A stretch of 64,000 bases of DNA from an uncultured Carboxylicivirga sp. (GTDB lineage: Bacteria > Bacteroidota > Bacteroidia > Bacteroidales > Marinilabiliaceae): NCBI GenBank assembly GCA_947491945.1, contig CANLLN010000022.1, forward strand, positions 16,856 to 80,855, given 5' to 3'. Of this stretch, positions 18,892 through 28,155 are shown in pieces. Both the position numbers and the translations under genes were made by a program. The notes under the pieces were generated by a model. It searched no databases. It saw only the letters and a program-made list of their open reading frames with translations, and was not told the DNA's origin. How positions within the stretch are numbered: position 1 is the first letter of the stretch; every line of letters starts with the position of its first letter.

Positions 18892-20229
18892 TTAAAACAA
18901 ATAGTTGAGGGTAATGTAAAGTCCTGAAGTGCCATCTTGTTTGCTGGTGGCCATACCATAGTCGGCCGAGACTACAAAGTTCTCATTAAGTGCCCCTTTG
19001 ATGCCCAGACCATAGCTAAAATGTGCTTTATCCCGGACGTTGTTGAAGTAGCGGCTGTATTCGCTTTCAGGTACCCTTGATTTATCGATTTTATATTCTT
19101 GCGTGATTAAGCCCATGTCAACAAAATAGTTCGTGCCCAGGTAAAAGTCCTGGCGAAAGAGTTTACTTTTCCATATTTTCCAGCGTAACTCAACATTGGT
19201 GAGCAAACCGCCATCTCCGACTATTCTGTTGCGATTGATGCCACGTAATGTTTTGGCACCGCCCATTCCCTGCGAAGTTGCCGAGGTTAATGTACTGGTC
19301 GTCATGTGGGGGAGCAGGTAAAAGGGAATAGTTCCATGGAGTTTGTGTTGATAGCCAATGCGGTAGGCTGCAATAAGATTGCTGTTCTGGGTGAGGCTAA
19401 AGTATTGACGGTGAAAAAAACTGATGCGGCTATAGCTCCCTTTTTGGGTGGATAAAAATGATGGCATGTGGGAGATAAACAGTTCTGTCCATGTGCCACT
19501 GGATGGGTTCGCAATAATATCTCGTGTATCGTATGAGATACCTGCTTTCAGGTAGGCATGTTGTCCGCCATTAGCTTCTTCGGGGCTTATGATTCCCCAT
19601 TGCAGATACTTATCGTATAAGCCATCAATTTGTGGCAATTGATCTTGTTTATCTTTTTTGCGGTTCAGGCGATCCACATCTACCGAACCAATATCAAAAT
19701 TGAAGTATACCAGTCCGGCCATCCAGTTCCATTCATCCTGGCTGTCAATAATCTTCCCTTTTAGGTTAGTCATTATTCTAAACATACCCCGGTGGTGGCG
19801 GTAAAAAACTCTTGATTTGTAATTTTCAGCGCCATCATCTTCCCAATCGCTGTTGTAGATGGCGTCCCGACCATTAAATCCATAAAAATCCAGCGCTAAA
19901 TCTCTGAACCAGGTTATGTCAGCGGTTGTCCTGATACCACGAAGTAGTTTAGGAGAGTCATAATAGATGCGGGCCAGAGTGGAGCCTGCTGTGTATTTTG
20001 AGAATTCCAGATAGAGGGAGTGCTCATAATCCGGATAGTTGGAGCCATCGCCATACCAGTAAAAATTTGTAAGGCCGCCATATTGAAAGCCCAAGTCGGC
20101 ATCAAAGGAGATGGCAGGCAGTAATCCAAAAGTAAAGCCCTTTTTAATGTAGGTGGAGTCATTAGGTGTCGCGCTTGCACAGATTACTGTTATGGTTAGC
20201 AGGCAAGTCAGATATATCGATTTGATCAT
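18892..20229 (-). CDS. BamA/TamA-type outer membrane beta-barrel protein
   Basis: Protein of 445 residues, started at the ATG at 20227-20229 because this gives a signal peptide (MIKSIYLTCLLTITVICASA); the frame opens 28 codons further upstream. It has no POTRA domains: the mature part is almost all barrel, with alternating aromatic strands, a long-loop region, and LRGINRNRIVGDGGLLTNVE, the (V/I)RG(F/Y)-type lid segment of Omp85 barrels. It ends in Phe within LYITLNYLF, as required of a beta-signal. It probably belongs to the surface-antigen D15-like group without POTRA. Substrate or role is unknown. Confidence 0.8.
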   Translation of the reverse strand: MIKSIYLTCLLTITVICASATPNDSTYIKKGFTFGLLPAISFDADLGFQYGGLTNFYWYGDGSNYPDYEHSLYLEFSKYTAGSTLARIYYDSPKLLRGIRTTADITWFRDLALDFYGFNGRDAIYNSDWEDDGAENYKSRVFYRHHRGMFRIMTNLKGKIIDSQDEWNWMAGLVYFNFDIGSVDVDRLNRKKDKQDQLPQIDGLYDKYLQWGIISPEEANGGQHAYLKAGISYDTRDIIANPSSGTWTELFISHMPSFLSTQKGSYSRISFFHRQYFSLTQNSNLIAAYRIGYQHKLHGTIPFYLLPHMTTSTLTSATSQGMGGAKTLRGINRNRIVGDGGLLTNVELRWKIWKSKLFRQDFYLGTNYFVDMGLITQEYKIDKSRVPESEYSRYFNNVRDKAHFSYGLGIKGALNENFVVSADYGMATSKQDGTSGLYITLNYLF

Positions 20230-20302
20230 AGTCTTGGTTTTAGGAGGCTCAAAGTTAATACCATTCGGTGGAAATATGCCCTTATCATCTGAAATATAGA
20301 AA

Positions 20303-20329
20303 AGGCCAGACAAAATTATATGCCTGGCC
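20303..20329 (-). terminator. Terminator after yitT-type gene (minus strand)
   Basis: GGCCAG (20304-20309) pairs with CTGGCC (20324-20329). Read on the minus strand the stem is followed by TTTTCT. It separates the YitT-type gene from the downstream barrel gene. Confidence 0.7.
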
Positions 20330-20356
20330 CGTGATTTTAATATACTTGTATGTTAT

Positions 20357-21268
20357 TTACTCACTTTTGTCTTCCAGCGACTTGAAGCCTTCGCCAATAA
20401 TCTCTGATGTTTCCATAATAGCCATAAAAGCCTCAGGGTCTATGGTTTTGATCATGGCCTGTAAGGCCGACACCTCACGACGTGTTACTACTGTGAATAT
20501 TATCCTTTTAGCATCGCCGCTATACATCCCTTCGCCATTTAGGTAGGTGCCACCCCGCTCCAGGGTGTTCAATATTTTGTCTTTAATCAGGGCGTGTTTG
20601 TCGGACACAATCAATAGCGCCCGCTCATAATTCAAGCCATCAATGGTAATGTCAATTACCTTGCCGGTGATAAAAATGACGATCCATGAGTATAGTGGTA
20701 TTTTCCAGTCTTTAAATACAATAAGACCGATGAGTACAATAACGGAGTCGACAATAATTAGTAGCTGTCCAACAGATATTCGGCTGTATTTGGCCAGTAT
20801 CATGGCCACTATGTCCGATCCGCCCGAGGTGGCTTTAGCTTTGAAGATAAGTCCTAAACCGAGACCGATTACTATGCCGCCAAACACACACGATAGTAAA
20901 AGGTCATCAGTTAGCCCCAATGGATCGTTTGCACCAATAAAGTAAGTGAGGCCATCCATAAAAATGGTGGTAAGTACCATTCCTAATATGGTTTTAATGC
21001 CGAAGCGTGCGCCCAGTATCTTAATGCCCAGCAGGGTTAAAGGTATATTCAGCACTAGTCCGAAAGTACCCACCGGAATGGCAGGTACCAGGTGATGTAC
21101 TACAATGCCAATACCATAGACGCCGCCTGGTACGATGTTATAAGGGTTGATGAAAAAGACAAATCCGGCAGCCAAAATAAAAGCACCGCTTACAATAAGA
21201 GTATAGTCTAGTATGGTTCTTTTGGTACTCTCGCCATACAGTTGGGCAGTAATTTTTAATTTTTCCAT
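20357..21268 (-). CDS. YitT family membrane protein (DUF161 plus DUF2179)
   Basis: Protein of 303 residues. About six membrane helices occupy residues 20-205 and show the family's internal repeats (GGVYGIGIVVHHL and ATSGGSDIVAMIL). The C-terminal 85 residues are the soluble DUF2179 domain (ERGGTYLNGEGMYSGDAKR, VVTRREV), which is found in many YitT proteins and is thought to sense a small ligand. Function is not established. It is transcribed alone from a TAATTTTG -7 box 52 bp upstream and ends at a hairpin. Confidence 0.92.
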   Translation of the reverse strand: MEKLKITAQLYGESTKRTILDYTLIVSGAFILAAGFVFFINPYNIVPGGVYGIGIVVHHLVPAIPVGTFGLVLNIPLTLLGIKILGARFGIKTILGMVLTTIFMDGLTYFIGANDPLGLTDDLLLSCVFGGIVIGLGLGLIFKAKATSGGSDIVAMILAKYSRISVGQLLIIVDSVIVLIGLIVFKDWKIPLYSWIVIFITGKVIDITIDGLNYERALLIVSDKHALIKDKILNTLERGGTYLNGEGMYSGDAKRIIFTVVTRREVSALQAMIKTIDPEAFMAIMETSEIIGEGFKSLEDKSE

Positions 21269-21319
21269 TTTTTTGAGTTAATTGAGTGTGATGGTTAGTG
21301 TGTTAATTTTTTGCGGGCG

Positions 21320-21327
21320 CAAAATTA
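21320..21327 (-). promoter_or_regulatory. Probable -7 box for the yitT-type gene
   Basis: On the minus strand it reads TAATTTTG, a match to TAnnTTTG, 52 bp upstream of the start codon. A -33 TTTG is not seen at 19 bp. Confidence 0.5.
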
Positions 21328-21462
21328 AATACTTTAATCACATTTTAAAGAAAATAAACAGAAATCAGTAAGATTGTTATAAAATAAACAAACGCTTAGA
21401 ATGTACGAGGGGCAAGCTGAAGGTGCCGGCGTGCAGAGTAGTGTTCAACTAAAATGATAATT

Positions 21463-22236
21463 ATGAAGGATCTAAAGATTGCACTTCTTCAATATGACAT
21501 CCTTTGGGAGGATACCTTCGGCAACTTAAGCCGCCTCGATGAATATATTTCACAAATGGAGGAGGATACCGATGTACTTATTTTGCCAGAGATGTTTCAT
21601 TGTGGATTCAGCATGTCACCCGCAAAAAATGCTCAAAAGGAGGGGGGTGAGGTATTGCAATGGATGCGGAATGTGGCAGTGACCTATGGTGTAACCGTTC
21701 TGGGGAGTGTAGTGGTGGAAACAGGTGGTGATTTCGTTAATCGCTTATATGTTGTGGATGAACACTCGCTGCATTACTACGACAAGCGGCATCTGTTTAC
21801 TATGGGCGATGAGCATCTTCATTACGCGGCCGGTAGTCTGCGGCTTGTTGTTACCATTAAGGGCTGGCGTTTTTGCCTGCTTATTTGCTACGATCTGCGT
21901 TTCCCGGTGTGGAGTCGTAACCTGGGAGAAGCTTATGATGTGCTTGTTTATGTGGCTAACTGGCCTGCATCACGTAAAAAAGTATGGAATACCTTACTGC
22001 CAGCGCGCGCATTGGAAAATCAGAGTTACGTTGTGGGACTAAATCGCATAGGTAATGACGGGCAACTGTCGTATGCTGGTCAAAGTCGTGTTATTAATGC
22101 GCGGGGAGAAGTGATCTGTGATATGGCAGATAACAATGGTTTTGCTTATGTTGTACTCAATCATTCCGCATTAAGGGATTTCCGTAAGGCTTTTCCAGTG
22201 CTTAATGATGCTGATAATTACAAAATTACCGATTAA
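21463..22236 (+). CDS. Nitrilase-family omega-amidase (YafV-like)
   Basis: Cytoplasmic C-N hydrolase of about 257 residues; known relatives hydrolyse alpha-ketoglutaramate and alpha-ketosuccinamate in methionine salvage or amide repair. The Glu-Lys-Cys triad is visible: Glu43 in LILPEMFHCGF, Lys108 in YYDKRHLF, Cys142 in LLICYDLRFPVW. The length and the GFSM block after the Glu fit the YafV/Nit2 branch. I start at ATG 21463 (MKDLKIALLQYDILWED); an in-frame ATG three codons upstream at 21454 is the alternative. No linked aminotransferase gene is seen. Confidence 0.9.
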   Translation: MKDLKIALLQYDILWEDTFGNLSRLDEYISQMEEDTDVLILPEMFHCGFSMSPAKNAQKEGGEVLQWMRNVAVTYGVTVLGSVVVETGGDFVNRLYVVDEHSLHYYDKRHLFTMGDEHLHYAAGSLRLVVTIKGWRFCLLICYDLRFPVWSRNLGEAYDVLVYVANWPASRKKVWNTLLPARALENQSYVVGLNRIGNDGQLSYAGQSRVINARGEVICDMADNNGFAYVVLNHSALRDFRKAFPVLNDADNYKITD

Positions 22237-22333
22237 TTTTTCAGAGGTGATATTTTTTTTGGTGGGCTTGAATCATTGTCAGAATTCTATTAACTTTAAT
22301 TATCAACTTTCAATAGTAACAAATTGTAATATT

Positions 22334-22585
22334 ATGAAGACTTTCAATGTATTTGTGCCCGATGATAAGATGCATTTCTTTGGTGAATTACTCGATGGCC
22401 TCAATATAAAGTGGGAGGCTAAGGCAATGGAAAGTAGAAAAATAAAGAGCACTGAATTACCTGAACCGCCTCCTAAGGCGTACGAGGTAAATGAGGAGGT
22501 AAGGAAAAAGGCAGCAAAAGTGAGAGAAGATAGCTTGAAAGACGTCATCAGCCGCCTTGATAAGATGCGAAGAGGCAGGTCGTAA
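22334..22585 (+). CDS. Small hypothetical protein
   Basis: Protein of 83 residues (MKTFNVFVPDDKMHFFGELL), charged, with a central proline stretch (TELPEPPPKAYEVNEEV) and a basic C-terminal helix ending RRGRS. I choose ATG 22334 because the open frame upstream of it overlaps the amidase gene in another register. Similar short proteins beginning with this pattern occur widely in Bacteroidota and sometimes resemble antitoxins, but no toxin gene is adjacent. Function unknown. Confidence 0.6.
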   Translation: MKTFNVFVPDDKMHFFGELLDGLNIKWEAKAMESRKIKSTELPEPPPKAYEVNEEVRKKAAKVREDSLKDVISRLDKMRRGRS

Positions 22586-22692
22586 GCACACGTTAGTGTT
22601 GGTGTTTGGTATGGTTATTGTTATTTAGATAATCGGCGTCATCTTCTGGATTCGCCATTTTCTTCAATAGCTAACCGTCTAAAACTTGAATT

Positions 22693-23325
22693 ATGAATGT
22701 TACCATCAAATTTTTCAGCACTTTATTCTTTTTGTGTTTTGTTGTTGTGGGGCTTGAGGCACAGGAAACTATCTTAGATAAAGAGGTTTATGATGTAGTG
22801 GATAAGCTGCCACGCCTTAAAAAAGCAGGTAAGGATATTGGGCAGCATTTTCGGAAGCAGATTGATTTTGATAGCGCCTATAAGTTACAAGGTATAGAGG
22901 GTGACGTGTGGCTTAGCTTTGTGGTGACCTCCAAAGGAGTTGTGGAACAGGCCGAAGTGGAAAAAGGTATTGATGAAAAGTTGGACGCCGAGGTGCTGGC
23001 AATGCTAAAGGATTCGGGACCGTGGAAGCCCGGTACGGTGAATCGGCAAGCCGTTAATACCCGCATGCGTATCCCTGTTCGTTTTGCCCTGACCAACGAT
23101 GAACGTCAGATGGCGACGCAGATCCGCTCCCTGAATGCAATGGGAAAGCAACCCTTGTTTGTACTGGATAATAAAATTGTGGATGGATTAATGGAGATAG
23201 CGGACTATAATGTGGCATCCATACGAATTATCAAAGGGGAAAAAGCCATTCGTCTTTATGGAACACAGGCTGCCGATGGTGTGGTAGTGATCACTTCTAA
23301 GCGAGGTACGCCTCCTATTTATTAG
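22693..23325 (+). CDS. TonB C-terminal domain protein with receptor-plug-like tail
   Basis: Protein of 210 residues with a signal peptide (to about residue 23, GLEAQ) and no other membrane segment. Residues 50-135 form a TonB_C-type domain (QGIEGDVWLSFVVTSKGVVE; later GPWKPGTVNRQAV), here exported instead of anchored by an N-terminal helix with a proline-rich spacer. Residues 150-210 resemble the end of a TonB-receptor plug: ASIRIIKGEKAIRLYGTQAA then DGVVVITSKRG, comparable with the ...VLKDASAAAIYG..GANGVVLITTKKG motif of SusC-like receptors. Possible roles are substrate recruitment or a signalling lure. No partner gene is adjacent. Confidence 0.65.
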   Translation: MNVTIKFFSTLFFLCFVVVGLEAQETILDKEVYDVVDKLPRLKKAGKDIGQHFRKQIDFDSAYKLQGIEGDVWLSFVVTSKGVVEQAEVEKGIDEKLDAEVLAMLKDSGPWKPGTVNRQAVNTRMRIPVRFALTNDERQMATQIRSLNAMGKQPLFVLDNKIVDGLMEIADYNVASIRIIKGEKAIRLYGTQAADGVVVITSKRGTPPIY

Positions 23326-23455
23326 TGAGTTATCTCATGAGTAATAAGATAGCCTGATTGTATTTGTAATATGGTCGTCGTTTTTGGATGATCATGAAGT
23401 TCAGCCTCAACAATTTTTGAAGTGTTGAAGAGTGAACCTCCTTGAAAACATTTTT

Positions 23456-23510
23456 GTTAAACCGATAAAAAGCCTTTCTTTGTAGTAACCCTTCAAAATA
23501 TCGGTTTAAC
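23456..23510. repeat. Inverted repeat with 31-base loop
   Basis: GTTAAACCGATA at 23456-23467 and TATCGGTTTAAC at 23499-23510 are perfect complements. There is no T-tract, so it is not an ordinary terminator. Confidence 0.7.
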
Positions 23511-23824
23511 TAACTGCATTTATTTTTGGAAAATTATAAGCTACCAAGGCCTTGTGGCTCTTGATTGTAGCTTTAGTGCGCGATAGCGATAAGTTATTAG
23601 AGCACTTGAAATACTTAGTCTGCGTTAGCTCACTAATGCTGAGCTTTAGTGCGGAAGATAAGCCACAGGATTTATAATTTGAAAGCAGTCGCGACAAGAG
23701 ACTAGTCAGCAAATGTTTACGAAGTTTAATGTAGCTGATTGTCAAATTTTTATCTTTGATGTTTTCTGTTTTTAAACATCTTATTAAAATGATAAAAGGC
23801 ATGTGAATAATACGATTTTCAGCG

Positions 23825-23832
23825 TAAATTTG
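23825..23832 (+). promoter_or_regulatory. Probable promoter -7 box for pta
   Basis: TAAATTTG matches TAnnTTTG and is 37 bp before the pta start. TGTG lies at the expected -33 position, 19 bp upstream (three of four bases match TTTG). Confidence 0.6.
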
Positions 23833-23868
23833 CAGCATTATTGATAATTATAACTTTTTATAGAACAA

Positions 23869-24873
23869 ATGGAATTTATAGAACAACTTAAGCAGAGGGC
23901 AGGCGAGAATAAGAAACGCATCGTTCTGCCTGAAGGTTTAGAGGAGCGTACGCTTCGTGCCGCTAATACGATTTTAACAGAAGACTTCGCTGATATTATC
24001 CTTATTGGTAACCCCGATAAGGTGAAGGCAGCAGCGAGTGAATTTGGTTTGGAGGCGATTGGCAAGGCAACAGTTGTTGATCCGGAGATGCACGATAAGA
24101 TGGAGGCTTATGCCGACATGATGGTGGAGATCAGAAAAAACAAAGGATTAACAAAAGAGGAAGCCCTTAAGTTGATAAAAAACCCGTTGTTTTTGGCAGT
24201 GATGATGATTAAGGCCGGAGATGCCGATGGCGAGGTGGCAGGTGCTGATAATGCTACCGGCGATGTGTTACGACCCGCTTTTCAATATGTTAAAACAGCG
24301 CCGGGCATTAGTGTTGTTTCCGGAGCCTTCATTATGATATTAAAAGATAAGAGCTTTGGTGAAGAAGGTATGATGGTGTTTGCCGATTGCGCGGTGCATC
24401 CTAACCCCACTGCCGAGGAGCTGGCTGAGATAGCCGTGGCCACCGGACGCACCACCAAAGCCATTGCCGGTTTTGAACCCAAAATTGCCATGTTAAGCTT
24501 CTCAACAAAGGGATCGGCGAAGCATGAGATGGTAGATAAGGTGGCAACAGCCACTGCCCTGGCGCAGAAGATGGCTCCGGATATGAAAATTGACGGCGAG
24601 CTCCAGTCCGATGCTGCTATTGTACCGGCTATCGGTCAGAAAAAGGCACCGGGTTCTGAAATTGCCGGGCAGGCCAATGTGTTGGTGTTCCCAACACTAG
24701 AGACTGGTAATATTGCCTATAAGCTGGTGCAGCGAATGGCGCAGGCCGAAGCAATTGGTCCCGTGCTACAGGGGATGGCGGCTCCCATCAACGATCTGTC
24801 GCGCGGTTGTTCCGTGAGTGACATTGTTAACCTGGTGGCAATCACGGCAAATCAGGCAGCAGGAAATATGTAA
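23869..24873 (+). CDS. pta: Phosphate acetyltransferase
   Basis: Interconverts acetyl-CoA and acetyl phosphate, 334 residues, the short single-domain form (no N-terminal DRTGG/P-loop regions). Recognisable blocks are RIVLPEGLEERTLRAA at residue 18, the DGEVAGADNATGDVLRP motif near 121, and KAPGSEIAGQANVLVFP near 262. First gene of a same-strand cluster: pta, an hbd-like gene, ackA, ptb, buk. With AckA it makes acetate and ATP from acetyl-CoA. A -7 box lies 37 bp upstream. Confidence 0.95.
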   Translation: MEFIEQLKQRAGENKKRIVLPEGLEERTLRAANTILTEDFADIILIGNPDKVKAAASEFGLEAIGKATVVDPEMHDKMEAYADMMVEIRKNKGLTKEEALKLIKNPLFLAVMMIKAGDADGEVAGADNATGDVLRPAFQYVKTAPGISVVSGAFIMILKDKSFGEEGMMVFADCAVHPNPTAEELAEIAVATGRTTKAIAGFEPKIAMLSFSTKGSAKHEMVDKVATATALAQKMAPDMKIDGELQSDAAIVPAIGQKKAPGSEIAGQANVLVFPTLETGNIAYKLVQRMAQAEAIGPVLQGMAAPINDLSRGCSVSDIVNLVAITANQAAGNM

Positions 24874-24956
24874 TAGCAAGCCGGTTAGCGCCGGCTTTTG
24901 TATTTGAAGGCAATAACATAAGTATAAAAATCATTAGGAATTTAAAGGACAGATAG

Positions 24957-25940
24957 ATGGCTGAAATTCTTGTGGAACCTATTGAACAGTATGCTCTAGG
25001 TCAAAAGAAAAAAGGGAAAACACTGTTTTCGAAAGTCGGTGTTATAGGATGTGGAAAAGAAGGACAAAGTATTGTCCGTATTGCCAGTTGGCATGGCATG
25101 GAAGTCGTTTTTATTGAGCTGAATGAAGAGAAAATATCTCAGGCGTTGGATAATATCGGTAAGGAGTTGGATAGCCGAATTGAAAACTGGGGTTTGACAG
25201 GAAGCGAGAAACGTGCCATAATGAGTCGCATTAAGGGCTCTACCAACTTTAGCGATTTAGGCGATTGTGACTTTGTGATTGAGGCCATACGCGCCGACGA
25301 GAAGACAGGTGTGCGCAGCATTGATACCCGCAAGGAAGTGTTTAGAAAGGTAGAGGAAGTGGTAAGCCGCGATGCTATTATCGCCACCAATGCAACTACC
25401 ATTGTCGTAACAGAATTGGCCTCTGAGTTGCAATTCCCAGAGCGTTGTGCCAGCCTCCATTTTTTTGTAACATCACCCGAAGCCCGCATCATCGAGGTAG
25501 TAAAGGGTTTATACACTTCCAGCGATGTGTATGAGCGCGTTTGTACCTTTGTTAAGTTGATTAATCGCGATGTAATTCCTGTGGAAGAATCAGCCGGTAT
25601 TGTGAGTGTTCGTTTGTACGTTACCCTGCTTAACGAGGCTTGTGCCACGCTGATGGAAGGGGTAGCTACTATGCGTGATATTGATAAGACCATGGAGATT
25701 GGTTTGGGTATGCGCGTAGGTCCCTTTAAGGCTGCTGATATTATTGGTTTGGATAAAGTGGTTCGTTGGATGGAAAACCTTCATGAAGAATTCGGTAATC
25801 AACGTTTTGCTCCCTCCCCAATGATCCGTCGTTTGGTGCGTGCCAAGCGTTTGGGTAGTCATGTGGGGGTTGGTTTCTATCGTTACGATCAGGAGGGTAA
25901 TATCCTGGATGAAGAAACGAATGCCGGGAAACGCGACTAG
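24957..25940 (+). CDS. Divergent 3-hydroxyacyl-CoA dehydrogenase family protein
   Basis: NAD-dependent dehydrogenase fold of 327 residues resembling 3-hydroxybutyryl-CoA dehydrogenase. The Rossmann start is VGVIGCGKEGQSIV near residue 24, altered from the usual GxGxMGxxIA. The catalytic histidine region reads SLHFFVTSPE where Hbd proteins have HFFNP, and the NR...NEA segment reads VSVRLYVTLLNEA, so the distal Asn is kept. The C-terminal domain (GPFKAADIIGLDKVVRWME, then GVGFYRY) is normal. It lies 83 bp after pta and 61 bp before ackA. A role in butyrate synthesis is plausible, but the altered motifs leave activity uncertain. Confidence 0.8.
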   Translation: MAEILVEPIEQYALGQKKKGKTLFSKVGVIGCGKEGQSIVRIASWHGMEVVFIELNEEKISQALDNIGKELDSRIENWGLTGSEKRAIMSRIKGSTNFSDLGDCDFVIEAIRADEKTGVRSIDTRKEVFRKVEEVVSRDAIIATNATTIVVTELASELQFPERCASLHFFVTSPEARIIEVVKGLYTSSDVYERVCTFVKLINRDVIPVEESAGIVSVRLYVTLLNEACATLMEGVATMRDIDKTMEIGLGMRVGPFKAADIIGLDKVVRWMENLHEEFGNQRFAPSPMIRRLVRAKRLGSHVGVGFYRYDQEGNILDEETNAGKRD

Positions 25941-26001
25941 TGGAGTAGAATAAAAATAACGAACATGATGGTGGTGTCATCATCAAAAAACGACTTTTGA
26001 A

Positions 26002-27219
26002 ATGAAGATTTTAGTATTGAACTGTGGTAGTTCATCCATTAAATATCAGTTATTTAACATGGCCAATGATGATTGGCATGTTTTGGCTGCCGGTGCGGTT
26101 GAAAAAATCGGTTTGAAGGGCTCATTCCTGAAGCACCAAAAAGAAGATAACGAAAAAGTATTGTTGGAAGGTGAAATTTTAGATCATCAAACCGGTATTG
26201 ACTACATTTTGGGCGTGCTGGTGAGCGAGCGTCATGGTTGTATCGCTTCACTTGAGGAGATTGATGCCGTGGGTCATCGCGTGGTGCATGGTGGCGAGGA
26301 GTTTAATTCCAGCGTATTTATCACCAACGATGTGGTGCGCAAGATGGAGGAGTGTATTGATTTGGCACCGCTGCACAACCCACCCAACCTAAAGGGTATT
26401 GATGCTATTACACAACTGCTTCCAAGTGTTCCGCAGTGCGGGGTTTTCGATACGGCATTTCACCAGACTATGCCCAAAGAGGCCTATATGTATGCCATTC
26501 CACAGTCTTTATATAAAAAATATGGTATCCGCCGCTACGGCTTTCATGGCACCAGCCATCGCTATGTATCCCGCCGTGCTTGTGAGCTGCTGGATGTTGA
26601 TTACAACAATCAGAAGGTAATCGTATGTCACCTGGGTAACGGAGCCTCCATCTGTGCCATTAATAAGGGTGAGTCGGTGGATACATCCATGGGTTTTACT
26701 CCATTGGAAGGATTGGTGATGGGTACGCGCGCCGGTGACCTGGATGTGGGTGCTGTATCCTACATTATGGACAAAGAACTGATCGGAACACGTTCGGCCA
26801 GTGTGCTTTTTAACAAGCATAGCGGCTTGTTGGGGCTCACAGGTATCTCCTCGGATATGCGGGAGATTCATGCAGCAGCCGGTGAAGGCAATGATAATGC
26901 CCTGCTGGGACTGAAAGTTTATAACTACCGCATTCGTAAATACATTGGATCATATGCAGCAGCCATGGGTGGCGTTGACATGGTTGTATTTACGGGTGGT
27001 ATTGGCGAGAATGCCGACTATGTAAGAGCTGGTGTGTGTGAAGGTCTTGAATTTTTAGGCTTACAGCTGGATGCCGAAGTAAACAAAGCAACCCATGCCG
27101 AAGAGCAGACAATCAGCTCCAATGATAGTCGTGTGAAGGTATTGGTAGTGCCAACTAACGAAGAACTGGTAATTGCACAAGATACCAAGCAAATTGTTGA
27201 AGAGCTGGCCAATCGTTAA
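26002..27219 (+). CDS. ackA: Acetate kinase
   Basis: ATP-forming acetate kinase, 405 residues, the standard size. It carries the first phosphate motif NCGSSSIKY at residue 7, the RRYGFHGTSHRYVSR block with the catalytic histidine near 180, VCHLGNGASICA near 212, and FTGGIGENADYVR near 332. It sits between the hbd-like gene and ptb, so the two phosphotransacylases each have a matching kinase in the same cluster. Confidence 0.97.
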   Translation: MKILVLNCGSSSIKYQLFNMANDDWHVLAAGAVEKIGLKGSFLKHQKEDNEKVLLEGEILDHQTGIDYILGVLVSERHGCIASLEEIDAVGHRVVHGGEEFNSSVFITNDVVRKMEECIDLAPLHNPPNLKGIDAITQLLPSVPQCGVFDTAFHQTMPKEAYMYAIPQSLYKKYGIRRYGFHGTSHRYVSRRACELLDVDYNNQKVIVCHLGNGASICAINKGESVDTSMGFTPLEGLVMGTRAGDLDVGAVSYIMDKELIGTRSASVLFNKHSGLLGLTGISSDMREIHAAAGEGNDNALLGLKVYNYRIRKYIGSYAAAMGGVDMVVFTGGIGENADYVRAGVCEGLEFLGLQLDAEVNKATHAEEQTISSNDSRVKVLVVPTNEELVIAQDTKQIVEELANR

Positions 27220-27253
27220 TCCTTAAGTAGCTAACTAAATCCTTATTCATACT

Positions 27254-28150
27254 ATGTTTAAATCCTTATCAGATCTTCAGAAGCTTGTTGAGAATAGTAA
27301 AGTAAAGAAGAGGCTAGTACTTGCGGTGTCGCAAGATTCGCACTCACTGGAGGCTGTTAATACAGCCTTTCAGTCTGGCATTATCGAGCCCGTTTTAATC
27401 GGTTCACGACCCGATACCGAGCGTATCGTTGAGGAGAGAGGCTTTGATTTTAACGGTGCTACTTTTATTCACGAGCCCGACAATGTAAAAGCGGTGGAGT
27501 TGGCCGTGCGCATGGTGCACGATGGAAAGGCCGATATACTCATGAAAGGTAAGGTGCCGACCCCGGTATTACTCAAGGGAGTGCTCAATAAAGAGTGGGG
27601 ACTGCGCACCGGCAGCTTGCTGTCGCATTTCGCCCTGTTTGAGGTGGATACCTATCATAAGCTGATTGCCGTTACCGATGTGGCAATGAACATCGCACCC
27701 AACCTACAGGATAAAATCGCTATTGTGAACAATTCGGTGGGTTTTATGAATAAAATGGGCATTGCCAAGCCCAAGGTAGCAGTGTTGGGGGCCATCGAGA
27801 TTGTAAATGAGAGCATGCAGGCTACCCTGGATGCTGCATTGCTGTCCAAGATGAATCAACGCGATCAGATCAAAAACTGCCTTATTGACGGTCCTCTGGC
27901 CTTTGATAATGCCATTAGTTTTGAGAGTGCCAAACACAAGGGTATTAAAAGTGAGGTGGCAGGCGATACCGATCTGTTGCTAATGCCCGATATTGAGGTG
28001 GGTAATGTGCTGTATAAAACATTGGTGTTTTTTGCTAAAGCAAAGGTGGCTTCGGTCATATTGGGTGCCTCAGCGCCCATCGTACTCACTTCACGCAGCG
28101 ATTCAGAAGAGTCGAAATATAATAGTATTTTATTGGCTACCATGGGTTAG
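27254..28150 (+). CDS. ptb: Phosphate butyryltransferase
   Basis: Converts butyryl-CoA (or branched acyl-CoA) and phosphate to the acyl phosphate, 298 residues. Family features are KADILMKGKVPTPVLLKGVL near residue 93, GLRTGSLLSHFALFE near 117, and a VGNVLYKTLVFFAKAKVA segment near 250. It belongs to the same superfamily as pta but is clearly the Ptb branch. 34 bp after ackA. A terminator separates it from buk, so buk may also be transcribed separately. Confidence 0.93.
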   Translation: MFKSLSDLQKLVENSKVKKRLVLAVSQDSHSLEAVNTAFQSGIIEPVLIGSRPDTERIVEERGFDFNGATFIHEPDNVKAVELAVRMVHDGKADILMKGKVPTPVLLKGVLNKEWGLRTGSLLSHFALFEVDTYHKLIAVTDVAMNIAPNLQDKIAIVNNSVGFMNKMGIAKPKVAVLGAIEIVNESMQATLDAALLSKMNQRDQIKNCLIDGPLAFDNAISFESAKHKGIKSEVAGDTDLLLMPDIEVGNVLYKTLVFFAKAKVASVILGASAPIVLTSRSDSEESKYNSILLATMG

Positions 28151-28155
28151 TTACT

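Larger units (their letters stand above)
23326..23868. other. Long intergenic region with inverted and direct repeats
   Basis: 543 bases without a convincing gene. A 12-bp perfect inverted repeat occurs at 23456-23467/23499-23510, and the 12-mer AGCTTTAGTGCG occurs twice (23569-23580, 23642-23653). A 110-codon minus-strand frame (23506-23838) is rich in Ser, Leu and Lys, overlaps the pta promoter and is not supported as a gene. Could be a degenerate mobile or dispersed repeat. Confidence 0.5.

Noticed and set aside
23506..23838. 110-codon minus-strand frame upstream of pta
   Set aside because: Ser/Leu/Lys-rich, overlaps the pta promoter region and has no recognisable domain; more likely part of a repeat.
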